In this document: piece after piece, positions 36,228-45,054 of the stretch
How positions within the stretch are numbered: position 1 is the first letter of the stretch
How the letters are laid out: every line of letters starts with the position of its first letter
Assembly (NCBI GenBank): GCA_001429255.1
Contig: LMJI01000001.1
Span: 645,882-709,881, forward strand
Origin: Cellulomonas sp. Root930
GTDB lineage: Bacteria > Actinomycetota > Actinomycetes > Actinomycetales > Cellulomonadaceae
DNA length: 64,000 nucleotides
Direction: 5' to 3'
Translations under genes and position numbers: made by a program
The notes under the pieces: generated by a model
The model's input: the letters and a program-made list of their open reading frames with translations, nothing else
Databases searched by the model: none
What the model was told of the DNA's origin: nothing

Positions 36228-36853
36228 GGCGCGACCCCGAGCAGCGGCGCCACGCGCTCGCGCACCGCGGCAGCCAGCTCGTCGACCGGCCTCGTCGCGT
36301 CCAGCACGAGCCACCGGCCGGGCTCCGCCGCTGCCCGGCCGAGGAACGCCTCGCGCGTGCGGCGGTGGAACTCGTCGCCGGCGCGCTCGAGCCTGTCCGG
36401 GTCGCCCGTCAGCCGCGCCTTGCCGGCCACGGGGTCGAGGTCGAGCAGCACGGTCAGTGCCGGGAGCAGCCCGTCGACGGCCCAGAGGGAGAGGCGCTCC
36501 ACCTCGTCGGCCCCCAGGTCCCGGCCGCTGCCCTGGTAGGCCACCGACGAGTCGAGGTACCGGTCGGTCACCACGACCGCGCCGCGGGCCAGCGCCGGCC
36601 GGACCAGTGACGCCACGTGGTGGGCGCGGTCGGTGGCGTACAGGAGCGCCTCGGTGCGGGCGTCGACGTGGTCGCCGTGCAGGACCGCGTCGCGCAGCAG
36701 GACGCCGAGCTCGGTGCCGCCGGGTTCCCGCGTGAGGACGACCTCGCGGCCGAGACCCGTGAGCCAGTCGCCCAGGAGGCGCGCCTGCGTGGACTTGCCG
36801 GCGCCGTCGCCGCCCTCGAAGGAGAGGAAGAGGCCAGCAGGAGGCGAGGTCAC
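36224..36853 (-). CDS. tmk: Thymidylate kinase
   Basis: The 209-residue enzyme phosphorylates dTMP to dTDP. Visible motifs are the P-loop FEGGDGAGKSTQ near the start, TREPGGTELG, the DRYLDSSVAYQGSGR motif and LDLDPVAGKARL of the lid region. The GTG at 36853 gives a normal family length with the P-loop about 14 residues from the N-terminus. It overlaps holB by 4 bp. The ribosome site is weak. Confidence 0.93.
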   Translation of the reverse strand: MTSPPAGLFLSFEGGDGAGKSTQARLLGDWLTGLGREVVLTREPGGTELGVLLRDAVLHGDHVDARTEALLYATDRAHHVASLVRPALARGAVVVTDRYLDSSVAYQGSGRDLGADEVERLSLWAVDGLLPALTVLLDLDPVAGKARLTGDPDRLERAGDEFHRRTREAFLGRAAAEPGRWLVLDATRPVDELAAAVRERVAPLLGVAP

Positions 36854-36882
36854 TGCGTCAGGGTAGCCGCCACCGGTGACAG

Positions 36883-36903
36883 CCCGGGGCCTCACTCCCC
36901 GGG
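36883..36903 (-). terminator. Hairpin overlapping the end of the oxidoreductase gene
   Basis: CCCGGGG (36883-36889) pairs with CCCCGGG (36897-36903) around a 7-base loop that contains the oxidoreductase stop codon. It may end that leftward transcript before tmk. The stem is only 7 bp, so this is tentative. Confidence 0.35.
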
Positions 36904-37899
36904 GTAGCTGACACCGATCTGCGCGCGGATGGTGTCCATGGTCCGCAGCACCTCGAGGGTGTTGTCCCAGGTCATCCGCGGGCTCTCCGTGGCGCCCTCG
37001 GCCACCCGGCGGGCGACCTCCGCGGCCTCGTACTGCAGGCCCTTGGTGCCCGGCTGGTTGAACTCCCATACCCGGCCGTCGAGGCGCTGCACGTGGAACG
37101 AGGTCGGGGCGTAGAAGCTGCCCTTGACCACGATGTTGCCCTCGGTGCCCGAGATGAGCGCCATCGTCGGGGTCTTGGCCCACATCGTCGTCGACAGGGT
37201 CGCCTGCGCACGGTCGCCGTAGGACAGGACCATCGAGATCTGGCCGTCGACGCCCGTCGTCGTCAGCTGGCCGACCGCCTGCACGGCATCGGGGACACCG
37301 AGGAAGTCGTGGGCGAACGAGACCGGGTACACGCCCAGGTCGAGCAGGGCGCCGCCGGCCAGCGCCGGGTCGAAGAGCCGGCTCGTCGGGTCGAACGTGA
37401 ACGCCTGGCCGTGGTCCGCGGACAGGTTGATGATCTCGCCGATCTCCCCGGCGTCGATGACCTGGTGCAGCGCGTAGACGTGCGGCAGGAACCGCGTCCA
37501 CATCGCCTCCATGACGAACACCCCGGCGGCGCGCGCGGCGGCGAAGACCTCCTCGGCCTCCCCCGCGTTCCGCGTGAACGCCTTCTCGACCAGCACGTGC
37601 TTGCCGGCCTTGATGGCCAGGAGCGCCTGCTCCTTGTGCTCTGAGTGCGGGGTCGCGATGTAGACGGCGTCGACCTGCGTGTCCTCGACCAGCTCGCGGT
37701 AGCCCACGTGGGTGGTCGGGATGTGGTGCGCCGTGGCGAACCGCTCCGCGCGGTCCTTGTTGCGCGAGCCGACCGCGACCAGCTGCGCGCGGGTGTGCGC
37801 GTTGACGGCCGACGCGAACGTCGCGGCGATGTTGCCGGCGCCGAGGATGCCCCAGCGGATCGGCGGTGCGGAACGGGGGTCTTCAGCGCGGTCAGCCAT
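36892..37899 (-). CDS. Gfo/Idh/MocA-family oxidoreductase
   Basis: The 335-residue protein has an N-terminal NAD(P)-binding Rossmann fold (IRWGILGAGNIAATFASAV), the family EKAF motif (GKHVLVEKAFTRNAGEAEEV), and the C-terminal alpha/beta substrate domain (GGALLDLGVYPVSFAHDFLG, with the usual Asp and Tyr-Pro). Members oxidise or reduce sugars and sugar derivatives, including dihydrodiol dehydrogenases. The ATG at 37899 starts 13 residues before the Rossmann motif. A cluster of inverted repeats (37972-38037) lies upstream. The substrate is not evident. Confidence 0.9.
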   Translation of the reverse strand: MADRAEDPRSAPPIRWGILGAGNIAATFASAVNAHTRAQLVAVGSRNKDRAERFATAHHIPTTHVGYRELVEDTQVDAVYIATPHSEHKEQALLAIKAGKHVLVEKAFTRNAGEAEEVFAAARAAGVFVMEAMWTRFLPHVYALHQVIDAGEIGEIINLSADHGQAFTFDPTSRLFDPALAGGALLDLGVYPVSFAHDFLGVPDAVQAVGQLTTTGVDGQISMVLSYGDRAQATLSTTMWAKTPTMALISGTEGNIVVKGSFYAPTSFHVQRLDGRVWEFNQPGTKGLQYEAAEVARRVAEGATESPRMTWDNTLEVLRTMDTIRAQIGVSYPGE

Positions 37900-37971
37900 G
37901 GGCGACAACCTAGCGCGCGTGGCGGTGCGCGCCATGCCGGGCCGGTACCGGTCCGGGCCGCTTCCGGCGCC

Positions 37972-38037
37972 GAGTTCGTGAGGACGAGTCGAGTTCGTGA
38001 GCTGCAGCTCACGAACTCGCCCAGAACTCACGAACTC
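37972..38037. repeat. Nested inverted repeats with a 28-bp perfect palindrome
   Basis: The 11-mer GAGTTCGTGAG occurs at 37972-37982 and 37991-38001, and its complement CTCACGAACTC at 38008-38018 and 38027-38037. The inner pair, joined by CTGCAG-type bases, makes a perfect 28-bp palindrome (37991-38018, half-site GAGTTCGTGAGCTG); the outer pair is spaced almost symmetrically. The element lies 30 bp after the topA stop and may act as its terminator. The doubled design suggests a dispersed palindromic intergenic repeat. Confidence 0.75.
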
Positions 38038-38066
38038 ACCGGGCAGACCGCCTGTTCGGCTGAGCC

Positions 38067-40790
38067 CTACTTCTTCGCGGCGGCCTTGCTCTTGGCCGGT
38101 GCGCGCTTGGCGGGTGCCTTCTTCTTCGCGGGGGCCGACGCGCGCTTCTCCACGAGCAGCTCGATGGCCTGCTCGCGCGTGATCGACTCCGGCGTGAGGT
38201 CCCGCGGGAGGGTCCGGTTGGTGACCCCGTCGGTCACGTAGGCGCCGAAGCGCCCCTCCTTGACCGTGATCGGCTTCTCGGACGTCGGGTCGTCGCCCAG
38301 CTCGCGCAGCGGGGGTGCGGACGTGGCGCCGCGGCCGCGCTTGGGCTGCGCGTAGATGGCCAGCGCCTCCTCCAGCGTCGTCGTGAAGAGGGCCTCCTCG
38401 GACGCCAGCGTGCGCGAGTCCGTGCCCTTCTTCAGGTACGGGCCGTAGCGGCCGTTCTGCGCGGTGATCTCGGTGCCGGACTCGGGGTCGACGCCGACCA
38501 CGCGGGGCAGCGACAGGAGCATGAGCGCGTCGTCGAGCGTCACCGACTGCAGCGACATCGACTTGAACAGCGACGCGGTGCGCGGCTTCGGCGCGGCGGC
38601 CAGTGCCCGCTTCTGCGCGGCTGCCGACAGTGACGTGTCGATCTCCGGGTCGGGCAGGATCTCGGTCACGTACGGGCCGTAGCGGCCGTTGCGGGCGACG
38701 ATCGGGGTGCCCGCGACGGGGTCGGTGCCGAGCACCTGGTCGCCCTCGGGCTGCGTCTCCAGGAGCTCGCGGGCCTTGGCCACGGTGAGCTCGTCGGGCG
38801 CCAGCTCCTCCGGGACGGACGCGCGCCGGGTGGTGCCGTCCTCAGCCGGTTCCGCAAGAGAGTCCTCGAGGTACGGGCCGTACCGGCCGACGCGCAGCAC
38901 GATCCCCTCACCGATCGGGATCGAGTTGACCTCGCGGGCGTCGATGTCGCCCAGGTTGGCGACGAGGTCCCGCAGGCCCTCGCCCTCCTCGTTGCCGCTG
39001 CCGTCGCCGAAGTAGAACCGGGACAGCCACGCCACCCGGTCCTTGTCCCCCGCCGCGATGGCGTCGAGGTCCTCCTCCATCTCGGCGGTGAAGTCGTAGT
39101 CGACCAGCCAGTCGAAGTTCTCCTCGAGCAGCCGCGTCACGGCGAACGCCAGCCACGACGGCACGAGGGCCTGTCCGCGGCCGGTCACGTAGCCCCGGTC
39201 CTGGATGACGGAGATCGTCGCGGCGTAGGTGGACGGGCGGCCGATCCCGCGCTCCTCCAGCGCCTTGACCAGCGAGGCCTCGGTGAAGCGCGGCGGCGGG
39301 GACGTGCGGTGGCCGTCGGCGGTGAGGTCCGACGCGGACAGGGGGTCGCCCTCGGCCATCTTCGGCAGACGGGCGTCGTCCTTCTCGGCCGGGGCCTCCT
39401 CGGCGTCCTCGGAGTACCGCGAGACGTCGCGACCCTCCTCGTACGCCGCGAGGAACCCGCGGAACGTGATCACGGTGCCGGACGCGGAGAACAGGACGTC
39501 GGTGCCGTCGGCCGCCGTGGCGCCGAGGCGGACCGAGGCGGTCTGCCCGCGGGCGTCGGCCATCTGCGAGGCGACCGTGCGCTTCCAGATCAGCTCGTAC
39601 AGGCGGAACTGGTCGCCGGACAGCTCCTTGGCCACCTGCGCCGGGGTCCGGAAGTGGTCACCGGCGGGCCGGATGGCCTCGTGGGCCTCCTGGGCGCCCT
39701 TGGCCTTGCTCGTGTACACGCGGGGGGCGTCCGGGATGTACTCCGCGCCGTAGAGCTCCGAGGCCTGCCGGCGCGCGGCGTCGATCGCCTGCGTGCTCAG
39801 CGACGAGGAGTCCGTACGCATGTAGGTGATGTAGCCGTTCTCGTACAGACCCTGCGCGGTGCGCATGGTCTGCCGGGACGCCATCCGCAGCTTGCGGGAC
39901 GCCTCCTGCTGGAGGGTCGAGGTGGTGAAGGGCGCGGCGGGCCGGCGCGTGTACGGCTTGGTCTCGAGCGACGCGACGGAGAACGCCGAGTCGGCCAGCC
40001 CGGCGACGAGCGCGGTGGCGCGGGCCTCGTCGAGGTGCGCGACGTCGGCGGCCCGCAGCTGTCCGGTGTCGAGGAAGTCGCGACCGCTGGCCACGCGCTG
40101 CCCGTCGACCGACGACAGCCGCGCCATGAAGGAGGGCTCGCCGGAGTCGGAGACGGCGAACGTGCCCGTCACGTCCCAGTAGTCGGCGGCGACGAACGCC
40201 ATGCGCTCGCGCTCGCGCTCGACCACCAGCCGGGTCGCCACGGACTGGACGCGGCCGGCGGACAGACCCTGCCGGACCTTGCGCCACAGCACGGGGCTGA
40301 CCTCGTACCCGTAGAGCCGGTCGAGGATGCGGCGGGTCTCCTGCGCGTCGACCAGCCGGTCGTCGAGCTCGCGGGTGTTGGCCAGCGCGCGCTGGATGGC
40401 CTCGCGGGTGATCTCGTGAAACACCATGCGCTTGACCGGGACCTTGGGCTTCAGCTCCTGCAGCAGGTGCCAGGCGATGGCCTCGCCCTCGCGGTCCTCA
40501 TCGGTGGCCAGGAAGAGCTCGTCGGAGTCCTTCAGCAGCTTCTTGAGCTCGCTGACCTTCTTCTTCTTGTCCGCGTCGACCACGTAGTACGGCGCGAAGC
40601 CGTTGTCGACGTCGACCGCGAACTTGCCGAACGGACCCTTCTTCATGTCCGCCGGGAGCTCGGACGGCTGGGGGAGGTCACGGATGTGCCCGACGCTCGC
40701 CTCGACGTCGTACTCCTCGCCGAGGTACCCGGCGATCGTGCGCGCCTTGGCGGGCGACTCCACGATCACGAGCTTGCGCCCTGCAGACAT
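38067..40790 (-). CDS. topA: DNA topoisomerase I
   Basis: The 907-residue type IA topoisomerase relaxes negative supercoils. The N-terminal TOPRIM domain includes KLVIVESPAKARTIAGYLG and ATDEDREGEAIAWHLL; the catalytic Tyr323 lies in GYITYMRTDSSSLS. The C-terminal region carries several repeats of the topo_C type seen in actinobacteria (NGRYGPYVTEILPDPEID, NGRYGPYLKKGTDS, EGRFGAYVTDGVTN) rather than zinc fingers, and ends in a Lys/Ala-rich tail (APAKKKAPAKRAPAK) typical of mycobacterial and streptomycete TopA. The start is an ATG at 40790. Confidence 0.96.
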   Translation of the reverse strand: MSAGRKLVIVESPAKARTIAGYLGEEYDVEASVGHIRDLPQPSELPADMKKGPFGKFAVDVDNGFAPYYVVDADKKKKVSELKKLLKDSDELFLATDEDREGEAIAWHLLQELKPKVPVKRMVFHEITREAIQRALANTRELDDRLVDAQETRRILDRLYGYEVSPVLWRKVRQGLSAGRVQSVATRLVVERERERMAFVAADYWDVTGTFAVSDSGEPSFMARLSSVDGQRVASGRDFLDTGQLRAADVAHLDEARATALVAGLADSAFSVASLETKPYTRRPAAPFTTSTLQQEASRKLRMASRQTMRTAQGLYENGYITYMRTDSSSLSTQAIDAARRQASELYGAEYIPDAPRVYTSKAKGAQEAHEAIRPAGDHFRTPAQVAKELSGDQFRLYELIWKRTVASQMADARGQTASVRLGATAADGTDVLFSASGTVITFRGFLAAYEEGRDVSRYSEDAEEAPAEKDDARLPKMAEGDPLSASDLTADGHRTSPPPRFTEASLVKALEERGIGRPSTYAATISVIQDRGYVTGRGQALVPSWLAFAVTRLLEENFDWLVDYDFTAEMEEDLDAIAAGDKDRVAWLSRFYFGDGSGNEEGEGLRDLVANLGDIDAREVNSIPIGEGIVLRVGRYGPYLEDSLAEPAEDGTTRRASVPEELAPDELTVAKARELLETQPEGDQVLGTDPVAGTPIVARNGRYGPYVTEILPDPEIDTSLSAAAQKRALAAAPKPRTASLFKSMSLQSVTLDDALMLLSLPRVVGVDPESGTEITAQNGRYGPYLKKGTDSRTLASEEALFTTTLEEALAIYAQPKRGRGATSAPPLRELGDDPTSEKPITVKEGRFGAYVTDGVTNRTLPRDLTPESITREQAIELLVEKRASAPAKKKAPAKRAPAKSKAAAKK

Positions 40791-40868
40791 CGGTCAGGCC
40801 CTTCTCAGACGTCGGCGGGCCGGACGACCCGCTTCCTCGTTCACCGCTGGGGACTCTACGGCGTGCCG

Positions 40869-41816
40869 TCAACCCCGTGGCAATCGCGATGCCGCGGCCT
40901 GCCGCAGCACCAGCATGACCGCGAACGCCAGGCACGACGCCATCAGAGCGCCCGCGGCACCGCCCAGATACGCGGTCACCTGCTCCGCGCGAGCCTCCAG
41001 ATCGTCCCGGTTGTCCCACGTGTGCGTCAGGGCGACGACCGCGGACGCCCCCGCCGCGACGCCCACGACGAGGAGCCCCGCGAGCACCGCGCGCATCGTG
41101 GCCGGCGCCGGCGGCGGGTCCGACGCGAGGCGGAGCGCACCGGTCGCGGTCGACGGCCGGGCGGGCGTCAGCGCGACGAGCGCACAGGCGATCGCGGTCC
41201 ACGCGAGCACGACGAGCACGGCCGCGACGACGTCCGACGGCCGGTGCCACTGGCCGATGAGGGTCGAGACGCCCGTCGCGGTCGTGTAGCCCGCGCCGAG
41301 CACCGCCGCCCACGGTCGCAGGCGCGGCGGAACGACGAGCAGCAGCGCCGCCGAGATCGAGGCGGCCGCCGTCGTGTGACCGCTGGGCAGGGTGTTGCCG
41401 TAGCTGGCCTCCACGCCGAGGTCCGGGCGGTAGAGCACCGCGTTCTTGAGCACCCGGGTGGTGAGGTTGGCGCCGATCATCAGCACGGCCACCTGCACGG
41501 CCAACGACCAGCGGCGGCGCAGCGCGGCGATGAGCATCGCGCCCAGGAGCACGGCCGCGATCGCGCTCACCGACACCACGTCGAGCACCCGCTCCGCCAC
41601 CCGCCACAGCTGCGTCTGGCCGTACAGGGCGCCCTGCAGCGCGGCGTTCTCCACCTGCTGACCGGCCAGCGTGTCCACGAACACGCGCCAGAGCACGAAC
41701 ACCCCGGCGAACGAGAGCAGCGCCACCAGGACCGCGATCGCGACGACCACGCCACGCCGGTCCGCGGCAGCCGGGAGCGGCCGCGACGGCGCGGGGATGA
41801 CGGGGGTGTCGCTCAC
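40869..41816 (-). CDS. PAP2-superfamily phosphatase, membrane-bound
   Basis: The 315-residue integral membrane protein carries the three PAP2 motifs: KNAVLYRPDLG (Lys...Arg-Pro), LPSGHTTAA (PSGH) and STLIGQWHRPSDVVAA (His and Asp of the third motif). Such enzymes remove phosphate from lipid or isoprenoid phosphates such as undecaprenyl pyrophosphate. Three further helices follow the active-site region, making it longer than minimal PAP2 proteins. Starts at GTG 41816 or GTG 41834 are both possible; neither has a clear ribosome site. Confidence 0.88.
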   Translation of the reverse strand: MSDTPVIPAPSRPLPAAADRRGVVVAIAVLVALLSFAGVFVLWRVFVDTLAGQQVENAALQGALYGQTQLWRVAERVLDVVSVSAIAAVLLGAMLIAALRRRWSLAVQVAVLMIGANLTTRVLKNAVLYRPDLGVEASYGNTLPSGHTTAAASISAALLLVVPPRLRPWAAVLGAGYTTATGVSTLIGQWHRPSDVVAAVLVVLAWTAIACALVALTPARPSTATGALRLASDPPPAPATMRAVLAGLLVVGVAAGASAVVALTHTWDNRDDLEARAEQVTAYLGGAAGALMASCLAFAVMLVLRQAAASRLPRG

Positions 41817-41876
41817 CGCACAAAGGTAGGTCACCCGAAGGGGTGCACCCGGAGCCGTACCGAGGTGCAGACAGCC

Positions 41877-42221
41877 TCACGGCGCCGGCGTCGGCTCCCC
41901 CGGCCCGACCACCACGGCGTGCCGGCAGCCGCCCAGCCGCGCACGCACGTCGGCGTCCGCGTTGATGCACAGCAGGCAGCCGCCCCGGCGCTCGAGCTCC
42001 CACCCCGCCTCGTCGATCGCCTCGGCCGCGTGCACGCTGCGCAGGCTCACCGCGGCGAGGTCGAGGACCACCAGCGACGCCGTCGCCGACAGCACGCCCA
42101 GCAGCGCGCGGAGCCGGCCGACGTCCGCGCGGCCGAACGAGCCCGCGGGTCGCACGTTCGCGGTCAGCCAGGGGTCGAGGAGGGGTGCGGGTGCGGTCGC
42201 TGCGGTGGCATGCAGGCTCAT
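41877..42221 (-). CDS. STAS-like domain protein
   Basis: The ATG at 42221 has GGGAGG upstream. The 114-residue product contains a STAS-type beta-alpha fold (VGRLRALLGVLSATASLVVLDLAAVSLRSVHAAEAIDEAGWELERRGGCLLCINADADVRARL). In anti-sigma antagonists the strand after VVLDL carries a Ser or Thr that is phosphorylated; here VSLRSVHAAE offers Ser residues but departs from the usual D-S-G motif, so antagonist activity is uncertain. A GHKL kinase-like gene is at 5318, but nothing links the two. Confidence 0.6.
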   Translation of the reverse strand: MSLHATAATAPAPLLDPWLTANVRPAGSFGRADVGRLRALLGVLSATASLVVLDLAAVSLRSVHAAEAIDEAGWELERRGGCLLCINADADVRARLGGCRHAVVVGPGEPTPAP

Positions 42222-42271
42222 GGGGGGCCTCCCGGCTCTGTCGGTCACGCGATGCGTGCTCGGCACCCACT

Positions 42272-43243
42272 TCACCGACCGGGACTGTGGACAGCCTGGA
42301 CGTGACCATCTCTTTGCCTGTGGGTTGCGTCGACCGCGAGCGCGGTGTCCTCCGCGATCAGGTCCATGTTGAGCGCCGCCGCCGCACGCGTGCCGGCGGC
42401 CATCGCGCCCGTCACCTGCGCCATGAGGTCGGTCGCGTTGCCGGCCACCCACACGCCCGGGACGCTCGACGCCCCCATGAGGTCCGACGCGGCGTGCTCC
42501 CCGACGCCCATCTCGTGCGGCACCGCGACCAGCCCGAGACCGGCGAGCCCGTCCAGGCGCGCGACGAACCGCGGCATGACGGTCAGCGCGGACCGCGCGA
42601 CCACCTCGCCCGACTCCAACCGCACACCGGTGAGCCGCCCGTCGGTCGAGAGCACCTCGGCGACGACCCCGGGCACCACGCGGATGCCTCGCGCGGCCAG
42701 CTGCTCCGCCTGCCGGGTCGGGTCCGGGGCGGTGTGCTGGAGGAGGACCACGTCGTCGGACCACTGCCGGAACAGCAGCGCCTGGTGCACCGAGCGCTCC
42801 GAGGTGCCGAGCACCCCGATCGGCTGGTCGCGCACCTCCCAGCCGTGGCAGTAGGGGCAGTGCAGGACGTCGTGGCCCCAGCGCTCTCGCAGGCCGGGGA
42901 TCTCGGGCAGCTCGTCGACGAGGCCGGTGGCCACGAGCAGCCGGCGCGCACGCTCGGTCGTCCCGTCCGCCAGCGTTACGACGAACCCGTCGTCGTCGTG
43001 TGCGGCGGCGACGACCCGGCCGGGACGCACCACACCGCCGTACCCCGCCAGCTCGGCCCGCCCGCGCTCCAGCAGGTGGAGCGGCGACACGCCCTCCTGG
43101 CCCAGCACGCCGTGCACCCCGTCGGCCGGCGCGTTCCTGGGCGAACCGTCGTCGATCACCAGCACCGACCGGCGCGCCCGCGCCAGCGTCACCGCCCCGC
43201 TGAGCCCCGCCGCACCACCACCGATGACCACCACATCTCTCAT
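42272..43243 (-). CDS. Thioredoxin reductase-like FAD/NAD(P)-dependent oxidoreductase
   Basis: The 323-residue protein has the FAD-binding VVVIGGGAAGLSGAVTLARA at the N-terminus, the redox pair CPYC (Cys129, Cys132) in LHCPYCHGWEVRDQPIGVLG, and the final flavin motif VPGVWVAGNATDLMAQVTGAMAAG. The arrangement is like TrxB, but the CPYC-H-G-W-E block is characteristic of a subgroup whose partner is unknown. The gene is divergent from an XRE-cupin regulator, with two inverted repeats between them. The ATG at 43243 is used; the ribosome site is weak. Confidence 0.87.
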   Translation of the reverse strand: MRDVVVIGGGAAGLSGAVTLARARRSVLVIDDGSPRNAPADGVHGVLGQEGVSPLHLLERGRAELAGYGGVVRPGRVVAAAHDDDGFVVTLADGTTERARRLLVATGLVDELPEIPGLRERWGHDVLHCPYCHGWEVRDQPIGVLGTSERSVHQALLFRQWSDDVVLLQHTAPDPTRQAEQLAARGIRVVPGVVAEVLSTDGRLTGVRLESGEVVARSALTVMPRFVARLDGLAGLGLVAVPHEMGVGEHAASDLMGASSVPGVWVAGNATDLMAQVTGAMAAGTRAAAALNMDLIAEDTALAVDATHRQRDGHVQAVHSPGR

Positions 43244-43274
43244 GCGGAGAGCATCAGACGCCCACACGCCGACC

Positions 43275-43300
43275 GGCAAGCATCCTTGCCGAAGTGGCAA
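43275..43300. promoter_or_regulatory. Overlapping inverted repeats between divergent reductase and XRE-cupin genes
   Basis: GGCAAG-catc-CTTGCC (43275-43290) and TTGCC-gaagt-GGCAA (43286-43300) share the middle arm CTTGCC, giving three GGCAA/TTGCC half-sites in 26 bp. They lie between start codons only 67 bp apart, so one bound dimer could control both genes. The XRE-cupin protein is the likely binder. Confidence 0.55.
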
Positions 43301-43310
43301 ACTGCGACCC

Positions 43311-43916
43311 ATGGATGACATCGACCAGCTGATGCGCACGGTCGGCCCCCGGCTCCGCGCCGTCCGGCAGCAGCGCGGGCTCACGCTGGCGCAGGCCTCG
43401 GACGGCACCGGGATCTCCGTCAGCACCCTGTCGCGTCTGGAGTCGGGAACCCGGCGCCCGCAGCTGGAGCTGCTGGTCCCCCTGGCCGGCCTGTACCGCG
43501 TGCCGCTCGACGAGCTGGTGGGCGCGCCCGCGACCGGGGACCCGCGCATCCACCCGCGCCCGGTCACCGAGCACGGCAAGACGGTCATCCCCCTGTCCCG
43601 GCGGTCCGGCGGCATGCTCGTCTACAAGCTGGTCCTGCCGCCCGGCCCGCCGACGCCCGACCCGGAGCTGAACACCCACGACGGCTACGAGTGGCTCTAC
43701 GTCATCGACGGCCACCTGCGCCTGGTGCTCGGCGAGCACGACCTGGTGCTCCCCCCGGGCGAGGCCGCCGAGTTCGACACCCGGGTGCCCCACTGGTTCG
43801 CCAACGAGGGCCCCGGCCCGGTGGAGCTGCTGGTCATCTTCGGCACCCAGGGCGAGCGGGTGCACCTGCGCGCGTCGCCGCGCAGGAAGGAGCAGGGCCG
43901 CCCCGCCCCCGGCTAG
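43311..43916 (+). CDS. XRE-family regulator with cupin domain
   Basis: The 201-residue protein has a Cro/C1-type helix-turn-helix (LRAVRQQRGLTLAQASDGTGISVSTLSRLESGTRRPQLELL, about 15-55) and a C-terminal cupin_2 barrel (LNTHDGYEWLYVIDGHLRLVLGEHDLVLPPGEAAEFDTRVPHWFANEG). This architecture is common among regulators that sense small metabolites. It starts 67 bp from the divergent reductase gene and probably controls it. The ATG at 43311 begins close to the DNA-binding domain. Confidence 0.92.
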   Translation: MDDIDQLMRTVGPRLRAVRQQRGLTLAQASDGTGISVSTLSRLESGTRRPQLELLVPLAGLYRVPLDELVGAPATGDPRIHPRPVTEHGKTVIPLSRRSGGMLVYKLVLPPGPPTPDPELNTHDGYEWLYVIDGHLRLVLGEHDLVLPPGEAAEFDTRVPHWFANEGPGPVELLVIFGTQGERVHLRASPRRKEQGRPAPG

Positions 43917-43917
43917 C

Positions 43918-43954
43918 AGCCCCGTGGAGAGGGAGCCGGGGGCAGGGCGGGGCT
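43918..43954. terminator. Possible bidirectional terminator between XRE-cupin and ABC genes
   Basis: AGCCCCG (43918-43924) pairs with CGGGGCT (43948-43954) across a 23-base loop, in the 37-bp gap between two convergent genes. The stem is short and the loop long, so the call is tentative. Confidence 0.4.
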
Positions 43955-45054
43955 CAGCGGACCTGCAGCTCGACCGGTACCGGCTGGGGCTCGAACCCCG
44001 CGGCGGCGACCGTCGCGGGGTCGTGGCGCAGGCACGCGACCGACCGGCGCGGGTCGTCGCCCTCGACCGCCGGCGCGACGAGCTCCGGGGTGATCGCCGC
44101 GCAGGCGTCGAACACGTGCGCGCACCGGGTCCGGTACGGGCAGCCCGTGGGCAGGTTGGACATGTCCGGGGGCGACCCCGGGATGCCGGTCAGCTCACGC
44201 CGCGGCCCGCGCAGGGGCGGGAACGAGTGCAGCAGCGCGTCGGAGTACGGGTGCCGCGGGCGGCGGTACATGTCCTGCGCCGAGGCGTCCTCGACGATCT
44301 CGCCGGCGTACATGATCGCGATCCGGTCGGCGATCTCGATCAGCAGCGACACGTCGTGCGTGATGAAGATGACCGAGAACCCGAGCCGGTCGCGCAGCTC
44401 CGCGATCTGCTCCACGATCTGCCGCTGCATCACCACGTCGAGCGCCGTCGTCGGCTCGTCCATGATGAGCACCTGCGGGTCGAGCGCGAGGGCCATGGCG
44501 ATCATCACGCGCTGCCGCATGCCGCCCGACAGCTGGTGCGGGTAGTCGCGCAGCCGGTCGGCGGAGATGCCGACGAGCTCGAGCATCCCCGCGGCCCGCT
44601 CCAGGGCCTCCTTCTTGGTGACCCCCGGCAGGTGCGCAGCGATGCCGTCGGCGATCTGCCGGCCGATCCGGTACACCGGGTTGAGGGAGTTCATCGCGCC
44701 CTGGAACACGATCGCGAGGTCCTGCCAGCGGGTGGCCCGCAGCTCCTGGTCGTTCAGCGTGAGGATGTCGGTCTGCTGCCCGTCGCGGTCGGTGAAGACG
44801 ACCTCGCCGCCCGTGATCAGCCCGGGTGGCGGGAGCAGCCGGGTCGCCGCGTACGCGAGCGTCGACTTGCCGCAGCCGGACTCGCCCGCCAGGCCGAGCA
44901 CCTCCCCGCGGTTGAGGGTCAGCGACACCTGGCGCAGCACGTGCGTCGGGTCCTCGTCGTACCCGTAGTCGACGGAGAGGTTCTTGATCTCCAGGACGGG
45001 GTCGGTCGCAGCGGCGTTCGCCCGGAACGCGCGCTGGGTGGTCACCGCACTCAT
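43954..45054 (-). CDS. Peptide-type ABC transporter ATP-binding protein (OppD/DppD-like)
   Basis: The 366-residue ATPase has Walker A GESGCGKST, the Q-loop VFQGAMNSLNP, signature QLSGGMRQRVMIAMAL, Walker B VLIMDEPTTALD and the C-terminal oligopeptide extension with four Cys residues (CPYRTRCAHVFDAC...ACLRH), which in related proteins binds an iron-sulfur cluster or zinc. It energises the two permeases encoded upstream. The ATG at 45054 overlaps the permease stop as ATGA. It is the last gene of the operon. Confidence 0.92.
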   Translation of the reverse strand: MSAVTTQRAFRANAAATDPVLEIKNLSVDYGYDEDPTHVLRQVSLTLNRGEVLGLAGESGCGKSTLAYAATRLLPPPGLITGGEVVFTDRDGQQTDILTLNDQELRATRWQDLAIVFQGAMNSLNPVYRIGRQIADGIAAHLPGVTKKEALERAAGMLELVGISADRLRDYPHQLSGGMRQRVMIAMALALDPQVLIMDEPTTALDVVMQRQIVEQIAELRDRLGFSVIFITHDVSLLIEIADRIAIMYAGEIVEDASAQDMYRRPRHPYSDALLHSFPPLRGPRRELTGIPGSPPDMSNLPTGCPYRTRCAHVFDACAAITPELVAPAVEGDDPRRSVACLRHDPATVAAAGFEPQPVPVELQVR

